Position numbers and translations under genes: made by a program
Assembly: GCF_039871655.1 (NCBI RefSeq)
Contig: NZ_JBDPLZ010000005.1
Coordinates: 496,001-560,000 of the forward strand
Length of the DNA: 64,000 bases
Reading direction: 5' to 3'
DNA from: Actinocorallia sp039871655
GTDB taxonomy: Bacteria; Actinomycetota; Actinomycetes; Streptosporangiales; Streptosporangiaceae
The notes under the pieces: model-generated
The model's input: the letters and a program-made list of their open reading frames with translations, nothing else
Database searches by the model: none
Told to the model about the DNA's origin: nothing
In this document: piece after piece, positions 35,954-46,416 of the stretch
Position numbering within the stretch: position 1 is the first letter of the stretch
How the letters are laid out: each line of letters starts with the position of its first letter

Positions 35954-38191
35954 TCAGAAGGCGGACTTCAGGGTGCCGGGGGAGTAGAAGACCGTCTCGC
36001 CGGTGGCGTCGTCGACGGCGTCGTTGTCGGTGACGATCCAGACGCGGCCGCCCTCGGTGACGCCGAGGCCCTCGACCTTCTCCTGGGTCCAGCCGCCGAA
36101 GCTCCGGAGGTCGGGGAGGAGGTCGCGTTCCAGGGTCTTGCCGAGGACGGGCAGGGCGCCGTCGCCGGGAGTGCCGGTGGGGAGGGCCACCGAGTAGACC
36201 TTCTTGTGGGCGGCGGCGGTGCCGGAGGCCTTGTCGCGCTCGACGACGAGGAGACGGCCGTCGGCGTGGGTCAGCTCGGACAGGCCGTTCCAGTTCGAGG
36301 CGGACGCCGAGGGCTCGACCGGGTAGCCGAACCAGGCCCACTCGCCGGTGGCGACGCTGTAGCGGCCGAGACGGGCGACGTCGGCGGGGTCGCCGGTCAG
36401 GGGGCGCTGGAGGGCCACCCACACCTGCTCGGACGCGCCGGTGCCGACGACGGTGACGCCTTCGAGGCCCTGGCCGCCCATCCGGGAGGCGATCTCGGCG
36501 GGCAGCGGGACCTCCTGCTGGACGGCGCCGGCCGCGTCCAGGCGGACGAGCAGGTTGCCCGGGCCCTTGGCGCCTTCGGAGGCCAGCCAGAAGCCGCCGC
36601 CGGGACGCGCGGCGATGCCTTCGGCGTCGTAGGCGGCGGGTGCGCCGCCCTTGGTGACGGTCAGCGCCCTGGTGATCGTCGCGGGCTTCTCCCCGGTGTC
36701 GATCGTGAAGATCTTGGTGGGCTTGTAGGCGGAGTCCCACACGGCGTACAGGCCGTCGCGGCTGCCGGGGACCGAGGACAGGCCGGACAGGGCGCCCCAG
36801 CCGATCGGCTTGCCGTTCTCGGAGGCCGAGACGAGACCCGGCACCTCAGGCTTGCCGAGGCGGAAGATCTGGACGCCCGCCCGCAGGCCCGCGGAGGCGT
36901 CGTCGGCCTCGCTGGAGACGATGAACATGCCCCGTGACGGCACCGCCAGCAGCCCTTCGGGCCCGGCGTTGGTGGGCAGGAACTGCACGAAACGCGGCTT
37001 GGACGGCTTGCTGACGTCGTACACGGCGACGAAGTTCGACCGCTCGGAGCCGACGAAGGCGTAACGGCGACCCCGGTACGTCGCGACGGTGATGCCTTCG
37101 GGTTCGGCGCCCTTGTTCCCGGCCCGGTCCTCGTTGTGGTGGCCGTGCCGGACGGCCAGGTACTCGAAGGTGTTGCCCGCGTCCCACACGACCTGCCCGC
37201 GGTCGCCGAACACGGTCCAGCCGCGGCTGCCGCCCTTCCAGTCGCCTTCGTTGGCGGTGGCCAGGTGGTGGTCGTCGATCCAGGCGATCGCGTCGGGCTC
37301 GCGGGGCGCGTCCTCGATGGTGCCGGTCAGGGAGATCTCGCGCTCTTCCTTGGTGTCGACGCCCGTCAGGGTGACGTCGCCGGCGGAGAAGACCCGCTCG
37401 ACGCGTCCGGTGCGCAGGTCGACGACGGCGATGCCGTTGTTCTCCTGGAGGGTGACGGCGACCTTGCCCCGCTTGTTGATCGCCACGTATTCGGGCTCGG
37501 GGTCCTGCGGGGTGTCCAGCCCGGCCTGGACGAACGAGGGCAGCGCGCTCCCGTCGGCCTGGGTGAACGGGACCTTCCGCAGTTTCCAGCCGGAAGGGTC
37601 CGAGCCCTTCAGGTCGAGGATCTGCAGGAATCCGGCGGGGGCCTGCGGCAGGTCGCCTTCGTCGCCGCCGTCCGGGGTGAAGTCCTCGTCCCGCTCGTTC
37701 TCGATGGCGATCGCCGCGTACTTCCCGGACACCGCGATCGAGTCCGGCTGCCCGCCCAGCTCGATGCTCCGCACGGTCTTGCGGTCCTCGATCCGGATCA
37801 CGTCGATCCGCCCGGACGTCTTGGTGTAGCTCGCGCTGGTGTTGACGACGACCAGCGCGTACCGCCCCACGACGGCCACGGACGTGGGCTCGTACTCGCC
37901 GAGGTCCAGCGTCCCCAGCCCCTTGGGCTTGCCGGGGTCGCTGATGTCCAGGAACCCGACGCGTTCACCGGGCGCGTCGGTGTAGATCAGCGTCCGCCCG
38001 TCCTGGCTGACCGCACTGATCTCGGCGACGGTCTCCCCGTCGCCGCCGCCGTTCTGGTGCACGGGATAGGTGGCGACCCGCTCGAACAGCGGGTCCTTCG
38101 CCCCGGCCCCGGCGGGGGAGATCCCCGCCATCCCGGCGAACGCCACGGCACCCGCGGCCAGCCCGGCCGCCCAACGCATGCGTCGTCGCAT
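35954..38191 (-). CDS. Secreted choice-of-anchor/phytase-like esterase protein
   Basis: A 745-residue secreted protein. The signal peptide (WAAGLAAGAVAFAGMAG, ASPAGAGAK-like cleavage) is followed by a beta-propeller of LVIVD type (GFLDISDPGKPKGLGTLDLG, YAAIAIENERDEDF, FVAVYDVSKPSKPRFVQFLP). A C-terminal domain resembles the esterase-like phytase family (DAEGIAARPGGGFWLASEGA, GLEGVTVVG, VEGLGVTEGGRVWIVTDND). It probably binds calcium and may hydrolyse phosphate esters outside the cell; the substrate is not evident. Confidence 0.85.
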   Translation of the reverse strand: MRRRMRWAAGLAAGAVAFAGMAGISPAGAGAKDPLFERVATYPVHQNGGGDGETVAEISAVSQDGRTLIYTDAPGERVGFLDISDPGKPKGLGTLDLGEYEPTSVAVVGRYALVVVNTSASYTKTSGRIDVIRIEDRKTVRSIELGGQPDSIAVSGKYAAIAIENERDEDFTPDGGDEGDLPQAPAGFLQILDLKGSDPSGWKLRKVPFTQADGSALPSFVQAGLDTPQDPEPEYVAINKRGKVAVTLQENNGIAVVDLRTGRVERVFSAGDVTLTGVDTKEEREISLTGTIEDAPREPDAIAWIDDHHLATANEGDWKGGSRGWTVFGDRGQVVWDAGNTFEYLAVRHGHHNEDRAGNKGAEPEGITVATYRGRRYAFVGSERSNFVAVYDVSKPSKPRFVQFLPTNAGPEGLLAVPSRGMFIVSSEADDASAGLRAGVQIFRLGKPEVPGLVSASENGKPIGWGALSGLSSVPGSRDGLYAVWDSAYKPTKIFTIDTGEKPATITRALTVTKGGAPAAYDAEGIAARPGGGFWLASEGAKGPGNLLVRLDAAGAVQQEVPLPAEIASRMGGQGLEGVTVVGTGASEQVWVALQRPLTGDPADVARLGRYSVATGEWAWFGYPVEPSASASNWNGLSELTHADGRLLVVERDKASGTAAAHKKVYSVALPTGTPGDGALPVLGKTLERDLLPDLRSFGGWTQEKVEGLGVTEGGRVWIVTDNDAVDDATGETVFYSPGTLKSAF

Positions 38192-38392
38192 CGCTTCTCC
38201 TGCTTCGTCCCAAAAATGCGTAACGAGCCTCGCATCGCCTCAGAACCGGCAGGTGAATTCCGTAAGGCGTCCGCCTGAAGACCCGGACGGCTACCGGAGC
38301 GGGAAGGGCGCGGGCGGCGGAGACGACGGCGAGGGCCGCCGGACGGAGAGGGCGGGCGCGGGGGCCCGGGGGCGGAGAAGTAGGGTCGGGGG

Positions 38393-38587
38393 ATGCGGAT
38401 CTGTTGCCAGAGCATGCGGGCTCAGTTGGAGAAGCGCTGCGCTCTGCATGACGATCCGTATCGGTGCCCGGATCGTCTGGTGGTCCACTCGGCGGAGTTC
38501 GGGGTCTGGGGTCTGATCATCCATGACGGGGGAAGGGCGGCGGTTCCGATCGCCTTCTGCCCATGGTGTGGAGCGAAGCTGGCGTAG
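38393..38587 (+). CDS. DUF6980-like small cysteine-rich protein
   Basis: A 64-residue protein with an N-terminal ICCQSM, a middle CALHDDPYRCPDRLVVH, the segment FGVWGLIIHDGGRAAVPIAF and a final CPWCGAKL knuckle. The spacing of Cys pairs suggests a small zinc-binding fold, as in DUF6980 proteins found across bacteria. Function unknown. It stands alone in forward orientation. Confidence 0.75.
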   Translation: MRICCQSMRAQLEKRCALHDDPYRCPDRLVVHSAEFGVWGLIIHDGGRAAVPIAFCPWCGAKLA

Positions 38588-38610
38588 CCGGCTCCGGGGG
38601 AGGCGCCCTG

Positions 38611-38709
38611 TCAGTAGGGGAGGATCCGGCCTGACGGGGTGCGCAGGTCCAGCGACTGGGGCTTGCGCGGGACTCGTGGAAGCTTGACGATCTGCTGCTG
38701 TCGTGCCAT
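38611..38709 (-). CDS. Possible small peptide (32 residues)
   Basis: A short reverse ORF with a good ribosome site: GAGGGGAG lies about 9 nt before the ATG at 38707-38709. It encodes a basic, Pro/Gln-rich peptide (MARQQQIVKLPRVPRKPQ) ending in SGRILPY. A GGCGG-AAGAA-CCGCC hairpin lies upstream. The composition could suit a small RiPP precursor or a regulatory peptide; no modification enzyme is adjacent. It may also be a chance ORF. Confidence 0.4.
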   Translation of the reverse strand: MARQQQIVKLPRVPRKPQSLDLRTPSGRILPY

Positions 38710-39002
38710 TTCGATCATCTCCCCTCTTTCGGCGGTGTCGAACCGCCCGGGTTGTTCACCTGAGGCGGAAGAACCGCCAGGTTTTGGTGAGCTTATGCGA
38801 CGTCGGCTGGTTGTTCATCCGATTTTCCGATGACGGGTATCACTCGGAGCGATCGTATGGTGTCTCGGGGTCAGGTCGCATCGACTTCGGAAACGACACG
38901 CTTTCGGGGCTCAGTAGCCGGTATGGGGGATCGGCGGTGACCCTCCTGGGCTTCCTGAAGAGATACCCCGGTCAGGCCGGAAAAAAACGGTCCAAATCCC
39001 TG
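38710..39002. other. Gene-poor stretch, lower GC
   Basis: No convincing gene on either strand. A forward open frame spans it, but its product has no regular composition or family likeness and it has no ribosome site. GC is lower than nearby. An A-run (38982-38989) would be the T-run of the reverse-strand terminator that follows. It may contain the promoter of the small peptide on the reverse strand. Confidence 0.5.
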
Positions 39003-39038
39003 GCCGTCCCCGGGGCGCCCACAAGCCCCGGGGACGGC
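39003..39038 (-). terminator. Strong terminator of the ABC/hydrolase operon
   Basis: GCCGTCCCCGGGGC pairs perfectly with GCCCCGGGGACGGC (14-bp stem, 8-nt loop). It lies just after the ABC-2 permease stop. About 13 nt beyond it on the reverse strand is a run of seven T. Confidence 0.85.
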
Positions 39039-39042
39039 GGTC

Positions 39043-39861
39043 TCAGGAGGTGACGTCCTTGGCGCGGAAGTGCCGGAAGGCCAGCGCGAAGAGCACCACC
39101 GCGTAGGTGACGGACAACGAGGCGCCCTGGATCATGCCGTTCCAGGAGATGTCCGGCTGCAGGGCGTCCAGCCAGGCGTAGGTGAAGCGGGTGGGCAGCA
39201 GGTCCCGCCAGTCGCCCAGCGCGGTCACCGCGTCGAGGATGTTGCTGACGATCACCAGCCCGACGGCGCCGCCGACCGCGCCCAGCGGCGAGTCGGTCAT
39301 GACCGACAGCAGGAACGCCAGCGCCGCCACCACCAGCTGGGAGACGAGCGAGTAGCCGACGATGATCGCCATCCGCCCGAAGGCGCTCTCGGCCGGGTAG
39401 GTGCCGCCGGTGGGGAGCGTGATGTCGGACCAGCCGAACACCAGCGTCCCGGCCAGCAGCGCCATCAGCGGCAGCGCCAGGACGGCGGCCGTGGCGTAGC
39501 CGAGCGCGACGACGAGCTTCTGGCGCAGCAGCCTGTCCCGGGGCACGGGCGCGGCCAGCAGGTAGCGCAGCGAGGACCAGCCCGCCTCGCTGGCCACGGT
39601 GTCGCCGCAGAAGAGCGCCACGGTGACCACCAGCAGGAATCCGGTGGAGACGAACAGGGTGAACAGCGCGAAGTTCAGCCCGCTGGTGGTGGCCACGTCG
39701 GCCAGGCTCATCCGCCCGTCCTCGTCCGGCCCGTCCCCGCCGAACTGGAAGGCGATCACCAGGATCCACGGCAGGAGCAGCAGCAGCCCGAAGGCGACCA
39801 GGGTCCGCCGCCGCCGGAACTGGCGGATCGCCTCGACCCTCAGGGGCAGTGGTCCGCTCAT
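39043..39861 (-). CDS. ABC-2-type transporter permease
   Basis: A 272-residue membrane protein with six predicted helices and the ABC-2 layout: an N-terminal RQFRRRRTLVAFGLLLLLPW, a coupling-helix region SSLRYLLAAPVPRDRLLRQK, and a final FALAFRHFRAKDVTS. It is coupled to the ATPase/hydrolase fusion gene by a 4-bp overlap and is its obvious partner. Together they should form an exporter; substrate unknown. Confidence 0.87.
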   Translation of the reverse strand: MSGPLPLRVEAIRQFRRRRTLVAFGLLLLLPWILVIAFQFGGDGPDEDGRMSLADVATTSGLNFALFTLFVSTGFLLVVTVALFCGDTVASEAGWSSLRYLLAAPVPRDRLLRQKLVVALGYATAAVLALPLMALLAGTLVFGWSDITLPTGGTYPAESAFGRMAIIVGYSLVSQLVVAALAFLLSVMTDSPLGAVGGAVGLVIVSNILDAVTALGDWRDLLPTRFTYAWLDALQPDISWNGMIQGASLSVTYAVVLFALAFRHFRAKDVTS

Positions 39862-42269
39862 GCCCGGCTCCCGATGATCTCCAGGAAGACGTCCTCCAGG
39901 CCGCGCCCGCCGACGATCTCGGTGACGGGCCCGTCGGCGACCTTGCGTCCGCGCGCCATCACCACGACGTGGTCGCAGGTCTGCTCCACCTCGCTGAGCA
40001 GGTGGCTGGAGACGATGACCGTCCGCCCCGTCCCGGCGTACCGGACGAGGACCTCGCGCATCTGGCGGATCTGCGGCGGGTCGAGACCGTTGGTGGGCTC
40101 GTCGAGGACCAGCAGGTCGGGCAGGCCGAGCATGGCCTGGGCGATGGCCAGGCGCTGGCGCATGCCCTGGGAGTAGGTGCGGACGGGACGGGCCAGCGCC
40201 TCGTCGGTGAGCGCGGCGACCTCCAGTGCCTCCTCCAGGTGGGAGTCCCCGGCGGGGCGCCCGGTGGCCCGCCAGTACAGCTCCAGGTTGTCCCGGCCGG
40301 ACAGGTGCGGCAGGAAGCCGGGCCCCTCCACGAACGAGCCGAGCCGGGCCAGAACGGGCGCTCCGGGGACGACCCGGTGCCCGAAGATCCGGATCTCGCC
40401 GCCGTCCGGGTGGATCAGCCCCATGAGCATGCGCAGGCTCGTGGTCTTCCCCGCGCCATTGGGCCCTAGCAGACCGAGGACCTGACCCTTCTCGACCCGG
40501 AACGACAGGTCGTCCACGGCCTTGTACCCGTTGCGGTAGGTCTTGGTGAGCCCCTCGATCCGCAGCGGGACCGCGGCGGACTCCTCGTCGAAGTCGTCCC
40601 GGCGGTGTCGTCCGCGCGCCAGCAGCGCGATGGCGGCGGCCAACGCGGCGGACGGCGCGATCCACACCCACAGGGGCGGGCGCTGAACCGGAGCGGACAG
40701 GTCGTCCACGGACGGCACGGACAACCCGGAGACCGCCGAGATCTTGTAGGTGAGGGGTTCGGCCGGGCCGGCGAACCCGTAGTCGGTGGTGGAGAGCACG
40801 ACCCGCAACCGGTGCCCCCGGCTGAACTCGTAGTCCAGCGCGGGCAGGACCACGTCCCTTTCACCGTCGACCTTGACGGGGGCGGCGAGCCGCCGGGCGA
40901 GGGTGGCCTTGCCGTCGGGGGAGACGTCGTAGAGCTTGGCGAACAGGACGGCTTCGCGGTCGGTCCTGACGCGCAGGGCGGGGGAGCCCGTCACGCGCAG
41001 GGACGCGTCGAGGGGGCCGGTGGTGAAGGAGGCGTTCTGCCCGGCCATGTCCAGGCTGAGGCCTCCGCCGAGGGAGCCCAGCGAGCTCAGCGCGCCCAGG
41101 CCGGGCAGCGCCGAGATGGAGGCCGGGACTCCTCCGGCCGGGTTCTGGACGGTCTGCTCGCCGCCTTCCAGAGGCAGTTCCCGCGCGGCGCTCTCCAGCC
41201 CCGGGTACTTGTCGGCGGTGGCCGCCACGACGGACTGCCTTCCGTTGCGGGAATCGACCCCGCCGGCTCGCGTGACGGTGAAGTAGGGCGGCAGCGCGAC
41301 GTCCTTCTCGCCCTTGAGGTAGTGGTCGAACCAGTCGGTGGTCAGCCCGGTGAGCCGTTCCGTCTCCGGTTCGCCGCCGTCGTGCCCGCCCTGGTACCAG
41401 ACGACGGAGACGGGCCCCTTGGCGGCGCGGGCGTTCCGGTCGGCCTCCTCCAGCGGGAACAGCGAGTCGCTCTGACCCTGGATGAGCAGCATCGGTGCCC
41501 GGACGGGCGGCGCCGTGGCGGGCGAGGACTGGCGGAGCAGGTCCCGCGCCTCGTCCGTGGGGCGCCCCGTCTGTGCGACCTCCTGGTACATCTCGCAGAT
41601 GGACGGCAGGAACCGTCCGCAGGCCGTGGACCCGTCGGACTCGCCGGTGAAGAACAGCCCCGCCCACAGCTTCTTGAACACCCCGTCGGGCAGCAGCGAC
41701 TGCGAGAGGTCGTGCCAGGTGATGGAGGGGACGATCGCGTCGACCCGCCCGTCGTAGGCGGCCGTCAGCAGCGAGATCGCCCCTCCGTAGGAAGGTCCGG
41801 CCATGCCGACGCGGGGGTCGCCCTCCGCGTCCAGCCGGACCTCGGGACGCCCGGCCAGCCAGTCGATCAGCTGCCGGGTGTCCTTGACCTCGTAGTCGGG
41901 CGAGTTCAGCGCGATCCGGCCCTCGGAGCGCCCGAAGCCCCGCGCGGACCACGTCAGCACCGCGTAGCCCCGCCGGGCCAGCTTCCGGGCCGCTCCGGCC
42001 TGGGAGTCCTTGCTGCCGCCGAACCCGTGCGCCAGCATCACCGCGGGGGCCTTCTCGACACCGGCGGGTTTGTAGAAGGTGGCGTCCAGCGTCACCTTCT
42101 GGTCGTCCTCGGGCCCGTCGACGACCTCTATGCGCACCGCTTCGTGCCGGACGGCGGGCTCGTCGTCCACGGCGAGGACGAAGCCTCCACCCGCCGCGAG
42201 CACGCCGACCGCGGCCGCGCCCGCGACCCATCGCCCCCTCATGGCGCAGATGGTACGCGAGCACCCCAT
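39858..42269 (-). CDS. Alpha/beta-hydrolase-ABC ATPase fusion protein
   Basis: An 803-residue fusion. A first membrane helix (residues 13-34) leads to an external alpha/beta hydrolase of the PepX/S15 type: oxyanion HGFGGSKD, nucleophile GPSYGG (Ser160), Asp268 in GQSDSLFP, His296 in GGHDGGEP, then a PepX C-like beta domain to about 512. A second helix (533-551) returns to the cytoplasm, where a full ABC ATPase follows: Walker A GPNGAGKTT (602-610), signature YSQGMRQR, Walker B LLVLDEPTNGLDP. Start may instead be Met10 (42242). Exported substrate and hydrolase substrate may be linked. Confidence 0.9.
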   Translation of the reverse strand: MGCSRTICAMRGRWVAGAAAVGVLAAGGGFVLAVDDEPAVRHEAVRIEVVDGPEDDQKVTLDATFYKPAGVEKAPAVMLAHGFGGSKDSQAGAARKLARRGYAVLTWSARGFGRSEGRIALNSPDYEVKDTRQLIDWLAGRPEVRLDAEGDPRVGMAGPSYGGAISLLTAAYDGRVDAIVPSITWHDLSQSLLPDGVFKKLWAGLFFTGESDGSTACGRFLPSICEMYQEVAQTGRPTDEARDLLRQSSPATAPPVRAPMLLIQGQSDSLFPLEEADRNARAAKGPVSVVWYQGGHDGGEPETERLTGLTTDWFDHYLKGEKDVALPPYFTVTRAGGVDSRNGRQSVVAATADKYPGLESAARELPLEGGEQTVQNPAGGVPASISALPGLGALSSLGSLGGGLSLDMAGQNASFTTGPLDASLRVTGSPALRVRTDREAVLFAKLYDVSPDGKATLARRLAAPVKVDGERDVVLPALDYEFSRGHRLRVVLSTTDYGFAGPAEPLTYKISAVSGLSVPSVDDLSAPVQRPPLWVWIAPSAALAAAIALLARGRHRRDDFDEESAAVPLRIEGLTKTYRNGYKAVDDLSFRVEKGQVLGLLGPNGAGKTTSLRMLMGLIHPDGGEIRIFGHRVVPGAPVLARLGSFVEGPGFLPHLSGRDNLELYWRATGRPAGDSHLEEALEVAALTDEALARPVRTYSQGMRQRLAIAQAMLGLPDLLVLDEPTNGLDPPQIRQMREVLVRYAGTGRTVIVSSHLLSEVEQTCDHVVVMARGRKVADGPVTEIVGGRGLEDVFLEIIGSRA

Positions 42270-42296
42270 AAGCCGGAGATCAAGAACTCCGAATGA

Positions 42297-42599
42297 TCAC
42301 TTAGCGTGACGTCCCGGATATCCGCGCGGCCTGCTGCGGCGTCCGGCGCGGAGCCCGGCGAGCCCCAGCACGAGCGGGGCCACCAGGGCGAGCGTCCGGC
42401 GGACGCGCGAGTGCGGGATCCCGGTGCGGCGGGAGATCCGCAGGGAGAGCGGGCCGAGCGCGCGGAAGACCAGCACGCCCATCAGCAGCCCCCCGCCCGC
42501 CAGGGCCGCCACGGCGCGCAGCACCGGAGCGTCGGCCCGTATCTCGTCGCCCATCTCGTTGAGCAGGCCCAAGTCGTTTTCGTCAGCGATGTGATCCAT
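42297..42599 (-). CDS. Small membrane protein (unknown)
   Basis: About 100 residues from the ATG at 42597-42599 (MDHIADENDLGLLNEMGD). One or two helices lie at residues 27-50 and 70-86, with a basic C-terminus. It is 27 bp upstream of the hydrolase-ABC fusion on the same strand and may belong to that operon. No family recognised. Confidence 0.55.
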   Translation of the reverse strand: MDHIADENDLGLLNEMGDEIRADAPVLRAVAALAGGGLLMGVLVFRALGPLSLRISRRTGIPHSRVRRTLALVAPLVLGLAGLRAGRRSRPRGYPGRHAK

Positions 42600-42645
42600 G
42601 TTCGACAGATGCCAGGTTCGCTCTCGCGGCAAGCCCAAGCCGAGG

Positions 42646-43167
42646 TCAGGTTCCGGTGCTGTCGCCCCGGGCGCCGGTGATCTCGTGCACCAGCCGTTCG
42701 GCGTCGGCCCGGGAGAACCGGCCGGTGATCAGGACCTCGCCCCCGGTGATCGGGGTCTCGACCCAGGGCGCGGTGACGACCCGTCCGCCCACCACCACGA
42801 TGATCTGCTTGCCCTGCTGGGCCCTGGTGAGGTCGGCGAACGCCTTGCGGTCCGCGCCGGTCAGCAGGATGGAGATCCCCTGGCTGCCGTCCCGCAGCGG
42901 CCGGAGCCCGATTCCGCCGACCTTGCGGATGACGATGCCCTCGGTGACCTGGTAGCAGGACGGTTCGGGCCCGGTGACGCCCTGGGTGCCGGTGGGGCAG
43001 GCGCCGGGCGTCTGCTGGGAGACCGGGTAGAGCAGCAGAGGGGAGGCGAGCCTCGTCTGGCTCTGGCGGGCGGTCGCGACCAGGAGGCCCGTCATCACGA
43101 CCGCGGCGGAGCACAGTCCGATGACGATGATCGCGGCGAGCAGCGTGGTCTTCGGCGGTCTGCGCAC
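42646..43167 (-). CDS. Membrane-anchored SecD P1-head-like protein
   Basis: A 173-residue protein with one N-terminal helix (TLLAAIIVIGLCSAAVVMTG) and an external domain. The segment ISILLTGADRKAFADLT, the strand QIIVVVGGRVVTAPWVETPI and the final GEVLITGRFSRADAERLV match the P1 head subdomain of SecD/SecDF. It lacks the SecD membrane channel. Two cysteines (GACPTG, SCYQV) may form a disulfide. An orphan head domain could bind exported proteins, but its role is unknown. Confidence 0.78.
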   Translation of the reverse strand: MRRPPKTTLLAAIIVIGLCSAAVVMTGLLVATARQSQTRLASPLLLYPVSQQTPGACPTGTQGVTGPEPSCYQVTEGIVIRKVGGIGLRPLRDGSQGISILLTGADRKAFADLTRAQQGKQIIVVVGGRVVTAPWVETPITGGEVLITGRFSRADAERLVHEITGARGDSTGT

Positions 43168-43207
43168 GGCGTCCAGTCTGGCAGAAAAAGATCGCCGGAA
43201 AAGTGAA

Positions 43208-43235
43208 GGACCCGGGCGGCGAGCCGCCCGGGTCC
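43208..43235. terminator. Terminator after korB
   Basis: GGACCCGGGCGGC pairs perfectly with GCCGCCCGGGTCC around a GA centre (13-bp arms). It sits 44 bp after the korB stop and before the SecD-like gene on the same strand, so it should separate the two units. Confidence 0.8.
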
Positions 43236-43278
43236 CGTGCCGACGCGGAGGCCGGGGGGCCTCCTCAGACCGACCGGA

Positions 43279-44299
43279 TCAGTCGATGCGCCAGGTGTCG
43301 CCGCTTCGCAGCAGCTCGGTGAGGTCGCCGCGGCCCTGCCGGTCCTTGGCCTGCTCCACCTGCTCGTTGAGCAGCGAGTCGTAGGACGGGCGCGGCACCG
43401 AGCGGAACACCCCGATCGGGACGTGCGTGAAGGCGGGCTGGTCCAGCCGGGACAGGGCGAACGCCTGCGACGGGTCCGGGTTGTGGGCGTCGTGCACCAC
43501 CACGCCGGCCTCGTCCGGGGTGCCGACCCGGAACCCGAAACCTTCCTGGATCAGGGCCTTGTCACGGTCCTTGCCGAAGACGATCGGCTGGCCGTGCTCC
43601 AGCCTGACGGTGACGTCGTCCCGCTGGTCGGCGTCCTTCAGCGGCTCGTAGGCGCCATCGTTGAAGATGTTGCAGTTCTGGTAGATCTCCACCAGGGCCG
43701 CGCCCTTGTGCTCGGCCGCCTGCCGCAGCACCGACTGCAGGTGCTGGCGGTCGGAGTCGATCGTCCGGGCCACGAACGCGCCCTCCGCGCCGACCGCCAG
43801 GGAGATCGGGTTGAAGGGGTGGTCCAGCGAGCCCATCGGCGAGGACTTGGTGACCTTGCCCATCTCCGAGGTGGGCGAGTACTGGCCCTTGGTCAGACCG
43901 TAGATCCGGTTGTTGAACATCAGGATCTTGATGTTGACGTTGCGGCGCAGCGCGTGGATCAGGTGGTTGCCGCCGATGGACAGCGAGTCGCCGTCACCGG
44001 TGACCACCCACACCGACAGGTCCGGACGGGCCGAGGCCAGCCCGGTCGCGATCGCCGGGGCCCGCCCGTGGATCGAGTGGAACCCGTAGGTGTTCATGTA
44101 GTACGGGAACCGCGAGGAGCAGCCGATGCCCGAGATGAACACGGTGTTCTCGCGCCTGATGCCCAGTTCGGGCATGAAGCCCTGGACCGCGGCGAGGATG
44201 GCGTAGTCACCGCATCCAGGGCACCAGCGGACCTCCTGGTCGGTCTTGAAGTCCTTGGCCTTGAGCGGGATCTCGCTCTTGGGCACCAGTGCCAGGGCG

Positions 44300-44307
<8 letters not shown>
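43279..44307 (-). CDS. korB: 2-oxoacid:ferredoxin oxidoreductase, beta subunit (KorB type)
   Basis: A 342-residue thiamine-diphosphate subunit. It has the family's early RWCPGCGDYAILAAVQ, ThDP motif VVTGDGDSLSIGGNHLIHAL and following FNNRIYGLTKGQYSP. Cysteines for a [4Fe-4S] cluster are present (CPGCG, IGCSSRF, a later NCNIF). With KorA it oxidises 2-oxoglutarate (or a similar 2-oxoacid) to the CoA ester and reduces ferredoxin. It overlaps korA by 8 bp. Confidence 0.93.
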
Positions 44308-46141
<1,834 letters not shown>

Positions 46142-46142
46142 A

Positions 46143-46158
46143 GAGGAAGACCTTCCTC
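46143..46158. promoter_or_regulatory. Inverted repeat in the korA leader
   Basis: GAGGAAG and CTTCCTC flank an AC centre, a perfect 7-bp inverted repeat directly upstream of the korA GTG. It overlaps the likely ribosome site (GGAAGG on the reverse strand). It could be an operator or an RNA hairpin that limits translation. Confidence 0.4.
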
Positions 46159-46416
46159 GACGCGCAGTCCTCGTCCCAGGTGAGGGTGCCTGTGACAGGA
46201 GGGCTACTTGGGCTTGTGCTTATGTTACGACCCAGGCGAGACGGGGCTCACCCGTCTCGATTCCAGGCTCTGAGACCCCGCGCCGTGAGCCTCCGTAAGC
46301 CGGCCGGTGCCGACGTGAGAACCCCCGCGATACAGGACGTACCACAGGGGCGCTCCGGTTCGTCGCCGACCTGGATTCGGTCGTTGCCAATGTACCGAAC
46401 CTGATAGGGGGGTTAC

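Noticed and set aside
38703..39053. A 116-codon forward ORF
   Set aside because: No ribosome site, mixed composition and it reads through the terminator of the reverse operon.
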